From NCBI GenBank assembly GCA_021769295.1, contig JAETTD010000015.1:1-58868 (forward strand): a stretch of 58,868 nucleotides of DNA. The letters run 5' to 3'. The position numbers were made by a program, and so were the translations under genes. The notes beneath the pieces are model-generated. The model did no database searches. It was given only the letters and a program-made list of their open reading frames with translations, and had not been told where the DNA came from. This document shows positions 16,601 through 23,763 of the stretch, one piece after another (positions within the stretch are counted from its first letter, which is position 1; each line of letters starts with the position of its first letter). The stretch is from Bacillota bacterium (GTDB taxonomy: Bacteria > Bacillota > Clostridia > Peptostreptococcales > Anaerovoracaceae).

Positions 16601-17408
16601 ATGAACGACGTTCTAACAAAAAATCAAGAATTAAATGAAACAGTCGCCTCTGCACAGTCCGATAATATGACAAATGCAGACACTTTTACCCCCCCCCAGA
16701 AAAATTAAAAAGAAGTATATTATCATCTTTGCGGTAATATGCCTTTTAATTTTGGCAATGATTATTTCCTCGATTCTTTCTGTGAAGCCGGACTCCATAA
16801 GTGCATCGTGGGAAAAACGTGAGTTCATTGTTGGAGAAACCACTGATGTTAAAATCACAGTCAGCCCCAGCAATGCATCCTTAAAAAATCTTAGCATTTC
16901 CAACACCAGCATGGCGGATATTGAGTACCATGACGGTATAGCCCGTGTTACATTTAAGCATGAAGGAACGGATACTCTGAGATTTTATAATGAAGATACA
17001 TATAGCAACGCCGTAAAGATAACAGTTGCATCTAAGAATGATACTTCTTCCGGCACTACAAATAATGATTCCGACAATCCTGAAAGCAATACTCCCCCAC
17101 AAAATGCAAGCCCTGAACTGACTACAGGGCAAAAAAACGCGCTTAGCAAAGCTAACGATTATCTGAGGTTTATGCCTTTTTCTTATAGCGGGCTAATCGA
17201 ACAATTGGAATATGAAGGCTATTCTACCGAAGAAGCTACATACGCTGTAGATAACTGTGGCGCAAACTGGAACGAACAGGCAGCGAAAAAAGCACAAGAG
17301 TATTTGAACATTATGTCGTTTTCCCGTCAAGGTTTAATCGACCAACTAAAATACGAGGGTTTTACTCAGGAACAAGCTGAATACGGTGTGTCTGCCGTCG
17401 GATATTAA
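16601..17408 (+). CDS. Membrane-anchored Ltp-repeat protein, frame interrupted at a C9 tract (possible phase variation)
   Basis: An ATG at 16601 with a good AAGGAG site opens a frame that reads MNDVLTKNQELN and stops after 35 codons, just past nine cytosines at 16689-16697. The remaining protein continues in another frame (readable from 16674, where no ribosome site exists). One C fewer (or two more) would join them. The full product would have a cytoplasmic tail of about 40 residues, one membrane helix (IIIFAVICLLILAMIISSIL), an Ig-like Big-type domain, a Ser/Thr/Asn linker and two C-terminal Ltp repeats (KANDYLRFMPFSYSGLIEQL; KAQEYLNIMSFSRQGLIDQL). Ltp domains occur in a streptococcal phage lipoprotein that blocks DNA injection by other phages. 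Either a phase-variable gene or a homopolymer sequencing error. Confidence 0.75.
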
Positions 17409-17496
17409 AATCATCTTTCATATAATGGCGATCGCATCAATTTAAAAGATTGTCGTAATAAATAAACAATTAAGATAACATTTTAGGAGAACTATT

Positions 17497-18009
17497 ATGA
17501 AAAAAATTTTATTAACACTGGCTGTAGCATTATTATGTTTTGGTCTTGTCGCATGTGGCAACAAAGTTGAAACTGAAACTATCGATGACTTATCATATGA
17601 ATATTCTTCAAATGCCGTAAGAGTAGAAGATGCAGATTATATTACGTATTGTTATGGCGGTACTGACATAGATTCTGCAGAATATTTAATCCAAATTTCC
17701 TATGAAGATTTTGACGCCGAATACAAATCATTGTGGAAAGATTCCCATGATAAAGTAAGCTGGATAATCAAAAACATGGAAGAAGATCCTGAGATTTATA
17801 AAGATTTTAAACAAGAAGATAGCTTTCTGATTGACGGAAACAGTGCTAAGACTTATTCATATAAGTTCATGGATTATACTGGTGCCCACAAAAAAGTTTT
17901 ATTGGCACGTGGTGATAAAGTTCTTGAAATTACTGCATATTTCGTTGATAGAGACGATTGCGAAAGCGAATTGACAAGAATTATCGAATCAATGAAATTT
18001 GAGGATTGA
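17497..18009 (+). CDS. Small putative lipoprotein of unknown function
   Basis: A 170-residue protein with a type II signal peptide: MKKILLTLAVALLCFGLVAC gives a lipobox (LVAC) with Cys20 as lipidation site. The mature part is acidic, rich in Tyr and Asp, and has no recognised motif; late residues (KVLLARGDKVLEITAYFVD) look like beta strands of a small surface domain. AGGAG lies before the ATG. It follows the Ltp-repeat gene by 88 bp on the same strand and shares the island bounded by the two repeat copies, so a shared surface role is possible but not shown. Confidence 0.7.
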   Translation: MKKILLTLAVALLCFGLVACGNKVETETIDDLSYEYSSNAVRVEDADYITYCYGGTDIDSAEYLIQISYEDFDAEYKSLWKDSHDKVSWIIKNMEEDPEIYKDFKQEDSFLIDGNSAKTYSYKFMDYTGAHKKVLLARGDKVLEITAYFVDRDDCESELTRIIESMKFED

Positions 18010-18091
18010 TCTTGCTAAATTATAAAAGATTCTAAGAGACTAATTCAAGGTCAATCGAAGATCAAACTCGCCATTTTTATATTTTCAAATG

Positions 18092-18128
18092 ATATGCAAG
18101 GGGGCACCTCTTGCATATTCCTCTTTTT
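18092..18128 (+). terminator. Hairpin with T-rich tail after the lipoprotein gene
   Basis: ATATGCAAG (18092-18100) pairs with CTTGCATAT (18110-18118), followed by TCCTCTTTTT. This hairpin is absent from the otherwise similar left repeat copy. Confidence 0.55.
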
Positions 18129-18140
18129 GCCGAGCATGCA

Positions 18141-18216
18141 GGATAGGAAATCGTTCCGTGACTTGCTTTTCGTAGAATGCTATAGCCGTAAATTGCACCC
18201 TGCATATATCAAAAAT
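18141..18216. repeat. Right copy of the ~80-bp dispersed repeat
   Basis: Matches 16279-16360 in the same orientation with a few substitutions and a 5-6 bp gap. It is enclosed by a long-range inverted pair, CGAGCATG (18131-18138) and CATGCTCG (18238-18245), so a folded RNA or DNA element is possible. Together with the hairpin at 18092 and a promoter near 18275 it fills the 18010-18348 gap. Confidence 0.75.
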
Positions 18217-18274
18217 ATTATGGATAACAGAGCCCTCCATGCTCGTCATATTATAACATGCAAGCAAAAAATCC

Positions 18275-18303
18275 TTGTGCAATGTCAAAAAATGCGATAA
18301 TAT
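18275..18303 (+). promoter_or_regulatory. Candidate promoter for thrH
   Basis: TTGTGC, 17-bp spacer, TAATAT, 45 bp before the thrH ATG. The -35 match is weak. Confidence 0.4.
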
Positions 18304-18348
18304 AAAAATTAGTTTATAAATATCGATTGAAAGAGAGAGGACAGAATT

Positions 18349-18951
18349 ATGTATTTAACTTGTTTGGATTTAGAAGGCGTATTGGTACCTGAAATATGGG
18401 TCGCTTTTGCGGAAGCCAGCGGCCTTTCCGAATTAAAGAAGACGACGAGAGATGAACCTGACTACAACAAACTCATGGCTTGGCGCCTTGATGTTTTAAG
18501 AGAACACAAATTGGGACTAAAAGAGATTCAGGAAACCATCGCTACCATAGACCCCCTTGAAGGTGCAAAGGAATTTTTAGACGAACTTCGCTCTTTTTCA
18601 CAGGTCGTAATCATCAGCGATACTTTTACTCAGTTCGCAAAGCCTCTTATGGAAAAACTGGGCAGGCCTACTATCTTCTGCAATGAACTCGTGGTTGCAG
18701 ACAACGGAGAAATCACCGACTTCAAGATGAGAATAGGCAATTCAAAGCTTAGCACGGTAAAGGCATTGCAGTCTATAGGCTTTGAAACCATTGCAAGCGG
18801 CGACAGCTACAATGACCTCGGAATGATCAAGGCCAGCAAGGCGGGCTTCCTGTTCAGAAGTACAGACTCAATTAAGGCAGATAACCCTGATGTGCCTGCA
18901 TACGAGACCTACGATGAGTTAATGGCGGCTATTAAAAACGCTATGAAATAA
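18349..18951 (+). CDS. thrH: ThrH-type bifunctional phosphoserine phosphatase/homoserine phosphotransferase
   Basis: A 200-residue HAD-superfamily protein very close to Pseudomonas ThrH: CLDLEGVLVPEIW at the N-terminus (nucleophile Asp; the second Asp of the usual DxD is Glu, as in ThrH), TTRDEPDYNKLM, PLEGAKEFLDEL, VVIISDTFTQFAKPLM (motif II Ser/Thr), and GDSYNDLGMI (motif IV acidic pair). ThrH removes phosphate from phosphoserine and can pass it to homoserine, yielding homoserine phosphate, the ThrC substrate. With hom at 11706 and thrC at 25564 and no thrB in view, it may stand in for homoserine kinase. GAGAGAGGAC precedes the ATG. Confidence 0.9.
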   Translation: MYLTCLDLEGVLVPEIWVAFAEASGLSELKKTTRDEPDYNKLMAWRLDVLREHKLGLKEIQETIATIDPLEGAKEFLDELRSFSQVVIISDTFTQFAKPLMEKLGRPTIFCNELVVADNGEITDFKMRIGNSKLSTVKALQSIGFETIASGDSYNDLGMIKASKAGFLFRSTDSIKADNPDVPAYETYDELMAAIKNAMK

Positions 18952-18987
18952 GCGCATCGGCACTGGCATCTGCGTCGGCATCGACTG

Positions 18988-19089
18988 CTGTATACATATT
19001 TTGCGGTTTCGTATACTTTGTATACGGTTTTCTCTCATATGTATACCTCAGGTATACTTTTACGGCAAAATTGGGTACAAAGTATACGG
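18988..19089. repeat. Family B (GTATAC) repeat, degenerate copy, 62-bp offset
   Basis: TGTATACATATTTTGCGGTT starts near 18988 and the next GGTATAC half-unit at 19050, 62 bp later. Inner GTATACTTTGTATAC and a reversed GGGTACAAAGTATAC are present. It lies between thrH and modC. Confidence 0.6.
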
Positions 19090-19103
19090 ATTTGCTCAAA
19101 TTG

Positions 19104-19186
19104 TATAACGAGGCGGGGGTCAGTATAACAAAGCAGAGTTGGCATAACAAAGCAGGGCTGGTATAACAAAACATAGTCAGTATAAC
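19104..19186. repeat. Five short tandem repeats (19-20 bp) leading into the terminator
   Basis: TATAAC-CAAAGCAGGGCTGG-like units start at 19104, 19124, 19143, 19162 and 19181. The last unit forms the 5' arm of the terminator at 19187-19213. Confidence 0.7.
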
Positions 19187-19214
19187 AAAGCAGGGCTGAG
19201 ACAGCCCTGCTTTT
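19187..19214 (+). terminator. Terminator after thrH (possibly bidirectional with modC)
   Basis: A perfect 12-bp stem, AAAGCAGGGCTG with CAGCCCTGCTTT, loop AGA, then TTTTCTT on the plus strand. It ends 2 bp before the modC stop codon, so it may serve both convergent transcripts. Confidence 0.85.
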
Positions 19215-19215
19215 C

Positions 19216-20241
19216 TTATTCAAACATCATTATCTTCTCCTGCGGCATCCTCAGATACAAATCTCTGCCTTTAAGCGCCGGCCACTTCTCTTTGTCCACG
19301 GCATAGGTCAGCATCTTTTCCTTATCATCCCCGGTAAACTGTATCATCATGCAGTCCCTGTCTTCCACAACCCGCCTTATATTGCAGTGAATCACATTGA
19401 ATTCTTCCATGTGGTCTGCTACCTCAAAGCATCGCTCATGAAAGCCGGCGTAGCGAGCCGCATCAGCCCGATAGCTGTCCGATTTAAGCTTTACGCCCCA
19501 ATCCAATGCCAGCAAACTTCCGTCATCCGCTGCCTTTAGCGGCGAAATATTCCTCACCCCTGTAAGCAGCGCAGCCGCCAGAGTCTTTGGGCTTTCAAAG
19601 AGCTCATGCTTTTCTTGAATGCCTGCTATTCGTCCCTTTTCCATTACGGCTATGCGGTCGGTCAACCTGTACACTTCGTCCCTGTCATGGGATACAAACA
19701 CAGCCTGACCCTCGTAGCTTTCTATGAGCCGCATTATTTCGCCCTCAAGATTACTTTTCAGATGACTGTCAAGAGCGTTGAAAGGCTCGTCAAACATCAC
19801 CAGACGCGGTTTTGCAGCCAGCATCCTGGCTATGGCGGTTCTCTGCCGCTCTCCGCCTGAAATCATGTGAGGGTACAGATTTTCTTTGCCTGTAAGATAA
19901 AATCTCTTTATGTATTCCCTCGCTTTGATTTCATCAGGCTCGCCGCACATTATATTTTCAAGAACCGTCATCTTGGGAAAGAGGGCGTAATTCTGAAACA
20001 TGTAGCCTATCCGCCTTTTTTGAGGGGGAAGGTTTATTCCCTTTTCCGAATCAAAAAGCACGTCGTTCCCGAGTTTGATTATGCCCCTGTCGGGTTTTTC
20101 AATTCCTGCAATGCATTTGAGAGTAAGGCTCTTGCCGCAGCCCGACGCTCCCAGAATTGCAAACACTTCGTTCTCGGTTTCAAAGTTCACCTTTAAATCA
20201 AACTCTCCGCATTTCTTTTCAATATCCGCATACAGTCTCAT
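19216..20241 (-). CDS. modC: Molybdate ABC transporter ATP-binding protein
   Basis: A 341-residue ABC ATPase powering molybdate (or tungstate) uptake. Walker A GASGCGKS near residue 33, Q-loop in RIGYMFQNYALFP, signature ISGGERQR near 127, Walker B LVMFDEPF near 150, H-loop VFVSHDRDEV. A C-terminal domain of about 120 residues follows, as in ModC, but I do not see a clear TOBE motif. Its start overlaps the modB stop by 4 bp (ATGA), so the two are translationally coupled. Last gene of a long minus-strand operon that also holds cofactor-synthesis genes, which supports the metal assignment. Confidence 0.88.
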   Translation of the reverse strand: MRLYADIEKKCGEFDLKVNFETENEVFAILGASGCGKSLTLKCIAGIEKPDRGIIKLGNDVLFDSEKGINLPPQKRRIGYMFQNYALFPKMTVLENIMCGEPDEIKAREYIKRFYLTGKENLYPHMISGGERQRTAIARMLAAKPRLVMFDEPFNALDSHLKSNLEGEIMRLIESYEGQAVFVSHDRDEVYRLTDRIAVMEKGRIAGIQEKHELFESPKTLAAALLTGVRNISPLKAADDGSLLALDWGVKLKSDSYRADAARYAGFHERCFEVADHMEEFNVIHCNIRRVVEDRDCMMIQFTGDDKEKMLTYAVDKEKWPALKGRDLYLRMPQEKIMMFE

Positions 20242-20912
20242 CTTATCTTCCTCCCGGCAGCTCCTTGGCGGTCGTTCCAGATGTTCATCAAAAGCATTAC
20301 GACAAGGGAAATAGCCATGACAATGCCTACCCAGATATAGGCTTGTTCTCTGTTGCCGCCCTGCATTGCGGTGTAAATGGCGACGGACATGGTCTGCGTC
20401 TTTCCGGGAATGTTGCCTGCCAGCATAATGGTTGCGCCAAACTCTCCGAGAGCCCTCGCAAATGACAGAATCGTCGCCGCCGCTATTCCGGGGACTGCCA
20501 TGGGCATCATAACCTTGAAGAATATTTTGCTTTCCGTCATGCCGAGAGTCCGCCCTGCGCTTATCAAATCCGTATCCACCTGCTCAAGAGCGCCTCTTGC
20601 AGTCCTGTACATTATAGGGAAAGACACTGCAACCGCAGCCACAACGGCTCCCTGCCATGTAAACAGCACTTCTATTCCCATTTTCAGCAGAGTTTCTCCG
20701 ATTAGACCGTTTCTTCCGAATATAATCAAAAGGAAGAAGCCTACAACGGTAGGCGGCAAAACCATGGGAAGAGAGAAAATTCCGTCTATTATTCCTTTTC
20801 CCTTTTTCATGGCAAGCACGAGCCTTGCCGCTCCAAGACCCAGAAAAAACGTAAACACCGTCGCAACGGCTGCGACTTTAAGAGATATCCACAAAGGAGA
20901 ATAATCAAACAT
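20238..20912 (-). CDS. modB: Molybdate ABC transporter permease
   Basis: A 224-residue integral membrane permease with about five helices. FSLPMVLPPTVVGFFLLIIF is the typical ModB/CysT motif, and the EAA loop reads RTLGMTESKIFFKVMMPMAV, followed by ARALGEFGATIMLAGNIPGK, which is diagnostic for ModB. It pairs with ModC at the cytoplasmic face and receives molybdate from ModA. Gap to modA is 2 bp, overlap with modC 4 bp. Confidence 0.92.
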   Translation of the reverse strand: MFDYSPLWISLKVAAVATVFTFFLGLGAARLVLAMKKGKGIIDGIFSLPMVLPPTVVGFFLLIIFGRNGLIGETLLKMGIEVLFTWQGAVVAAVAVSFPIMYRTARGALEQVDTDLISAGRTLGMTESKIFFKVMMPMAVPGIAAATILSFARALGEFGATIMLAGNIPGKTQTMSVAIYTAMQGGNREQAYIWVGIVMAISLVVMLLMNIWNDRQGAAGRKIR

Positions 20913-20914
20913 TA

Positions 20915-21682
20915 TTACACCACCGTAAATCCATAACTTTTAAACTTTTGGGCAGCCTTGCTGCTTTTCAAAAACTCCATAAACCCGGCAGCGGCTTCCT
21001 GATGAGCGCTTGCCTTTACAATTCCCGCCGGATAAATGACTTTGGAACAGGAGCCTTCCGGCGCCTCGCATAGGATTTGCACCTTGCCGCTCAAATAGGC
21101 ATCCGTTGCATACACCATTCCGCAGTCGACTGCCCCTTCTTCTACCCATGACAGCACCGTCCTCACATCGGAGCCGTAGTTTGCCTTGGTTTTTACCTGT
21201 GCAAATATGCCGAGATTGGTTAATATTTCTTCCGAATACCGGCCTGCCGGCACGCTTCCCGGCTCGCCCAAGCCCACAATGCCGACTCTCGAATCGGCAA
21301 GATCAGCAAAGCCGCTTATATCAGCCGGATTCTCCCTGGGAACTATAAGTACCACTTTATTTTCGAGGAGCGGCGTTATCGAATCTTCATTCATCAGGCC
21401 CGCCTCCTTCAATGCATCCATTTGCTCTGTGGCTGCCGAAATGAATATATCGGCAGGCGCACCTTCTTCTATCTGAGCCTGCAAAGCACCGGAGCCACCG
21501 TAAGAGAAACTGAGCTCCACATCTTTGTGAGTTTCTTCGTATTCCGCTTTCAGTTCGTCGCATACGTCCGTAAGGGATGCGGCGGCGAGAACGGTAAGTT
21601 CAACCTTTTCCTCTTTGGCAGCGCATCCTGAGAGAAACATGAGCATAACCAAAGCCGCTGTAATTATACTTTTCTTTTTCAT
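20915..21682 (-). CDS. modA: Molybdate-binding lipoprotein of the ABC transporter
   Basis: A 255-residue periplasmic-type binding protein anchored as a lipoprotein: MKKKSIITAALVMLMFLSGC ends in a lipobox (LSGC). LTVLAAASLTDVCDEL is the ModA signature; the oxyanion-contacting segments FSYGGSGALQAQIEEGAPAD and the later GMVYATDAYL match the family. It captures molybdate or tungstate outside the cell and delivers it to ModBC. First of the mod genes; 7 bp after the molybdopterin-binding protein gene. Confidence 0.92.
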   Translation of the reverse strand: MKKKSIITAALVMLMFLSGCAAKEEKVELTVLAAASLTDVCDELKAEYEETHKDVELSFSYGGSGALQAQIEEGAPADIFISAATEQMDALKEAGLMNEDSITPLLENKVVLIVPRENPADISGFADLADSRVGIVGLGEPGSVPAGRYSEEILTNLGIFAQVKTKANYGSDVRTVLSWVEEGAVDCGMVYATDAYLSGKVQILCEAPEGSCSKVIYPAGIVKASAHQEAAAGFMEFLKSSKAAQKFKSYGFTVV

Positions 21683-21689
21683 ATCCGCC

Positions 21690-22718
21690 TTACTTTCCGA
21701 ATCCGCAGTCAGGGAAATGGCAGACTTGGCAGTTTAAGCAGAGACCCCCTTCTCCGTATGAGGCAAGAGATTTACCGTCAATTTTGTCACCCGCAACAAC
21801 CCTCGGCAGCACCAAGTCAAAGACAGTCCTGCCGGAATACATTACGCATCCCGGCAACCCAAGCACGGGGATTTCCCTGCCCTCATGCCTATAATAGGCC
21901 AGAACCAACATGGCTCCCGGCAATACGGGCGCACCGTATGATATTATGTCGGCGCCTAACTCCTTGATAGCTCCGGGCGTCTTGTCATCGGGGTCTACGC
22001 TCATTCCTCCGGTGCACAGCACCATGTCGGCACCCCTTTCCACAAATCCCGATATTGCTGCTGCAATCTGCTCCCGGTCGTCCGGCACTGTCTGTTTTCC
22101 CATGACCTGAACGCCGTACTCTTCGACCTTCTGCTTCACAACGGGGCCGAAGGCATCTTCTATTCTTCCCTTTGCAACTTCGCTTCCTGTCACCACTATA
22201 CCTGCCTTTAACCGGGCGAAAGGCATGATTTCAAGAATCGGCCTGCCTGCTCCGATTTCTGCGGCACGGTTCATCTTTTTCTCTTCGATAACGAGGGGAA
22301 TCACCCTCATGGCAGCTATTTCATCGCCCTTTTTAACAGGAAAGTTTCCGTGCCTTGTGGCTATCATCATCTCTCCGAGGCTGTTTACTGCCAAAAGCCT
22401 TCCGGAATCAATCTTTAAAAGCCCGTCTGCTTCTGCACGTATTTCGATTTTTCCTTCTTTTGGCTCCGTTGCTGACATATTTTCATTGAGGCATATGTCC
22501 CTCAAAATATATGCCGCCTCATCTTCATGCAAAAAGCCTTCTTTTTTCTCCCAAACATACAAGTTTTCCTTACCCAGTGAGAGAAGCTTCGGAATATCTT
22601 CGGCAGTGACGATATGACCCTTTTTAAAGGCCGCGCCTTTGAAAACTCCCGGTACTATCTCGGTTATATCATGGCAGAGAACATGCCCTACCGCTTCTTC
22701 TGTTTTAACGCATTTCAT
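21690..22718 (-). CDS. Molybdopterin-binding (MoeA/MogA-like) protein with cysteine-rich tail
   Basis: A 342-residue protein with a MogA/MoeA-type molybdopterin-binding fold in its second half: AGIVVTGSEVAKGRIEDAFG, then LCTGGMSVDPDDKTPGAIKE and PVLPGAMLVLAY, LGLPGCVMYS. The N-terminal half differs from normal MoeA. The C-terminus CLNCQVCHFPDCGFGK holds four cysteines, suggesting a metal or Fe-S ligand set. Such proteins accompany molybdenum hydroxylase systems in Clostridia; the exact step is not known. Start at 22718 chosen for the GGAG upstream; a longer start at 22754 would overlap mobAB. Lies between mobAB and modA. Confidence 0.8.
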   Translation of the reverse strand: MKCVKTEEAVGHVLCHDITEIVPGVFKGAAFKKGHIVTAEDIPKLLSLGKENLYVWEKKEGFLHEDEAAYILRDICLNENMSATEPKEGKIEIRAEADGLLKIDSGRLLAVNSLGEMMIATRHGNFPVKKGDEIAAMRVIPLVIEEKKMNRAAEIGAGRPILEIMPFARLKAGIVVTGSEVAKGRIEDAFGPVVKQKVEEYGVQVMGKQTVPDDREQIAAAISGFVERGADMVLCTGGMSVDPDDKTPGAIKELGADIISYGAPVLPGAMLVLAYYRHEGREIPVLGLPGCVMYSGRTVFDLVLPRVVAGDKIDGKSLASYGEGGLCLNCQVCHFPDCGFGK

Positions 22719-22723
22719 ACTGA

Positions 22724-23761
22724 CTACTCCAAATTGAAATATTTTTTTACGCACAAAAAAATTCCCTTTATATCATCCCGGCTGAAAACCGGAATATCTT
22801 CGCTATAGGGAATTTCGCTGTCGGTTGTCTTGCAAATCAAAGTCTTAGAATCGCACAGGCTGCTCTGATTGCCCGAAATCATCTCAATCTTAGGATAGGA
22901 TGAATTTTTCAGGCCCTCCGCTATGACCACATCCAAGTCACTGCAATATTTGAGCAGATATTCGATATTCTTTCTGCCCTTCCCGTTTACGGAAAAGCTT
23001 CTGCCCGAAAATATCACACTTCGGCTCGCCCCGGCCTCTGCAAACCGGTAAGTGTCCGAGCCTTTATAATCCATGGTATAGTCATGCCCGTCATGCTTGA
23101 TTGCTCCAACCGAATAACCTTCGTCTATGAACTCGTTGATGAGTTTTACAATCAAGCCTGTCTTGCCCGAGTTTTTGGGGCCGCTTACGCAAAAAACCAC
23201 AGATGGTCTTAGGTCATCGCCTGTTTTTCTTATTATCGTATTCTTTACTATGTTTTTATCAAAGCATGTAAATTCCAGCTTAATGTATTTCGTTCTCGCC
23301 CTTCTTATGATATTTATCAGCTTATAATCTCCCGATTGGATTGCCTCCTCTATGAGCGGCAGCATCGCTTTTGAGTAAATGCTGCACAGGGGGTGAACGT
23401 GGTCGTCATCCGTCAGGCAATAGCAGTCATAATCGGAAGAAATAAATTCTGACATGTATTCTGCCAGTTCACGTTTAACCATGGGCATATCCGCTCCGCA
23501 GATAAAGACATACTCCGTGTCGGCGCAGGAAATAAGATTATACAGGCCTTCCACAGGTCCTCTGCCTTCTGCCCTGTCATATATCACACGGCAGCCGAGA
23601 TCCTCATAATCGCCTTCTGCGGCAGCAGAAATAAGCACTTCTCCGAGAGCACTGAGTTCATAAGTGAGTTTTCTCACATTAAGCCTGTTGTTTACCTTTA
23701 CCTTTGCGTGGTTTTGGCCGTGGGCGCTGCCGCCTGCCAAAATGCCTATGGTCATTTTCAT
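22724..23761 (-). CDS. MobA-MobB fusion protein, molybdenum cofactor guanylylation/maturation
   Basis: A 345-residue fusion. Residues 1-180 resemble MobA (NTP transferase): ILAGGSAHGQNHAKVKV at the N-terminus and FICGADMPMVKREL for the metal-binding GAD motif. Residues 185-345 resemble MobB (P-loop GTPase): VSGPKNSGKTGLIVKLINEF as Walker A and AIKHDGHDYTMDYKGSDTYR as the MobB signature. The MobA nucleotide loop is degenerate (usual LAGGxSxRMGxxK lacks Arg-Met-Gly), so the transferase may be altered. It lies 2 bp after moeA and 5 bp before the molybdopterin-binding gene. Confidence 0.82.
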   Translation of the reverse strand: MKMTIGILAGGSAHGQNHAKVKVNNRLNVRKLTYELSALGEVLISAAAEGDYEDLGCRVIYDRAEGRGPVEGLYNLISCADTEYVFICGADMPMVKRELAEYMSEFISSDYDCYCLTDDDHVHPLCSIYSKAMLPLIEEAIQSGDYKLINIIRRARTKYIKLEFTCFDKNIVKNTIIRKTGDDLRPSVVFCVSGPKNSGKTGLIVKLINEFIDEGYSVGAIKHDGHDYTMDYKGSDTYRFAEAGASRSVIFSGRSFSVNGKGRKNIEYLLKYCSDLDVVIAEGLKNSSYPKIEMISGNQSSLCDSKTLICKTTDSEIPYSEDIPVFSRDDIKGIFLCVKKYFNLE

Positions 23762-23763
23762 AT

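Noticed and set aside
16674-16676. Internal ATG as the true start of the Ltp-repeat protein
   Set aside because: No ribosome site precedes it, while ATG 16601 has a strong one and a promoter at a normal distance; kept only as the frame of the downstream part.
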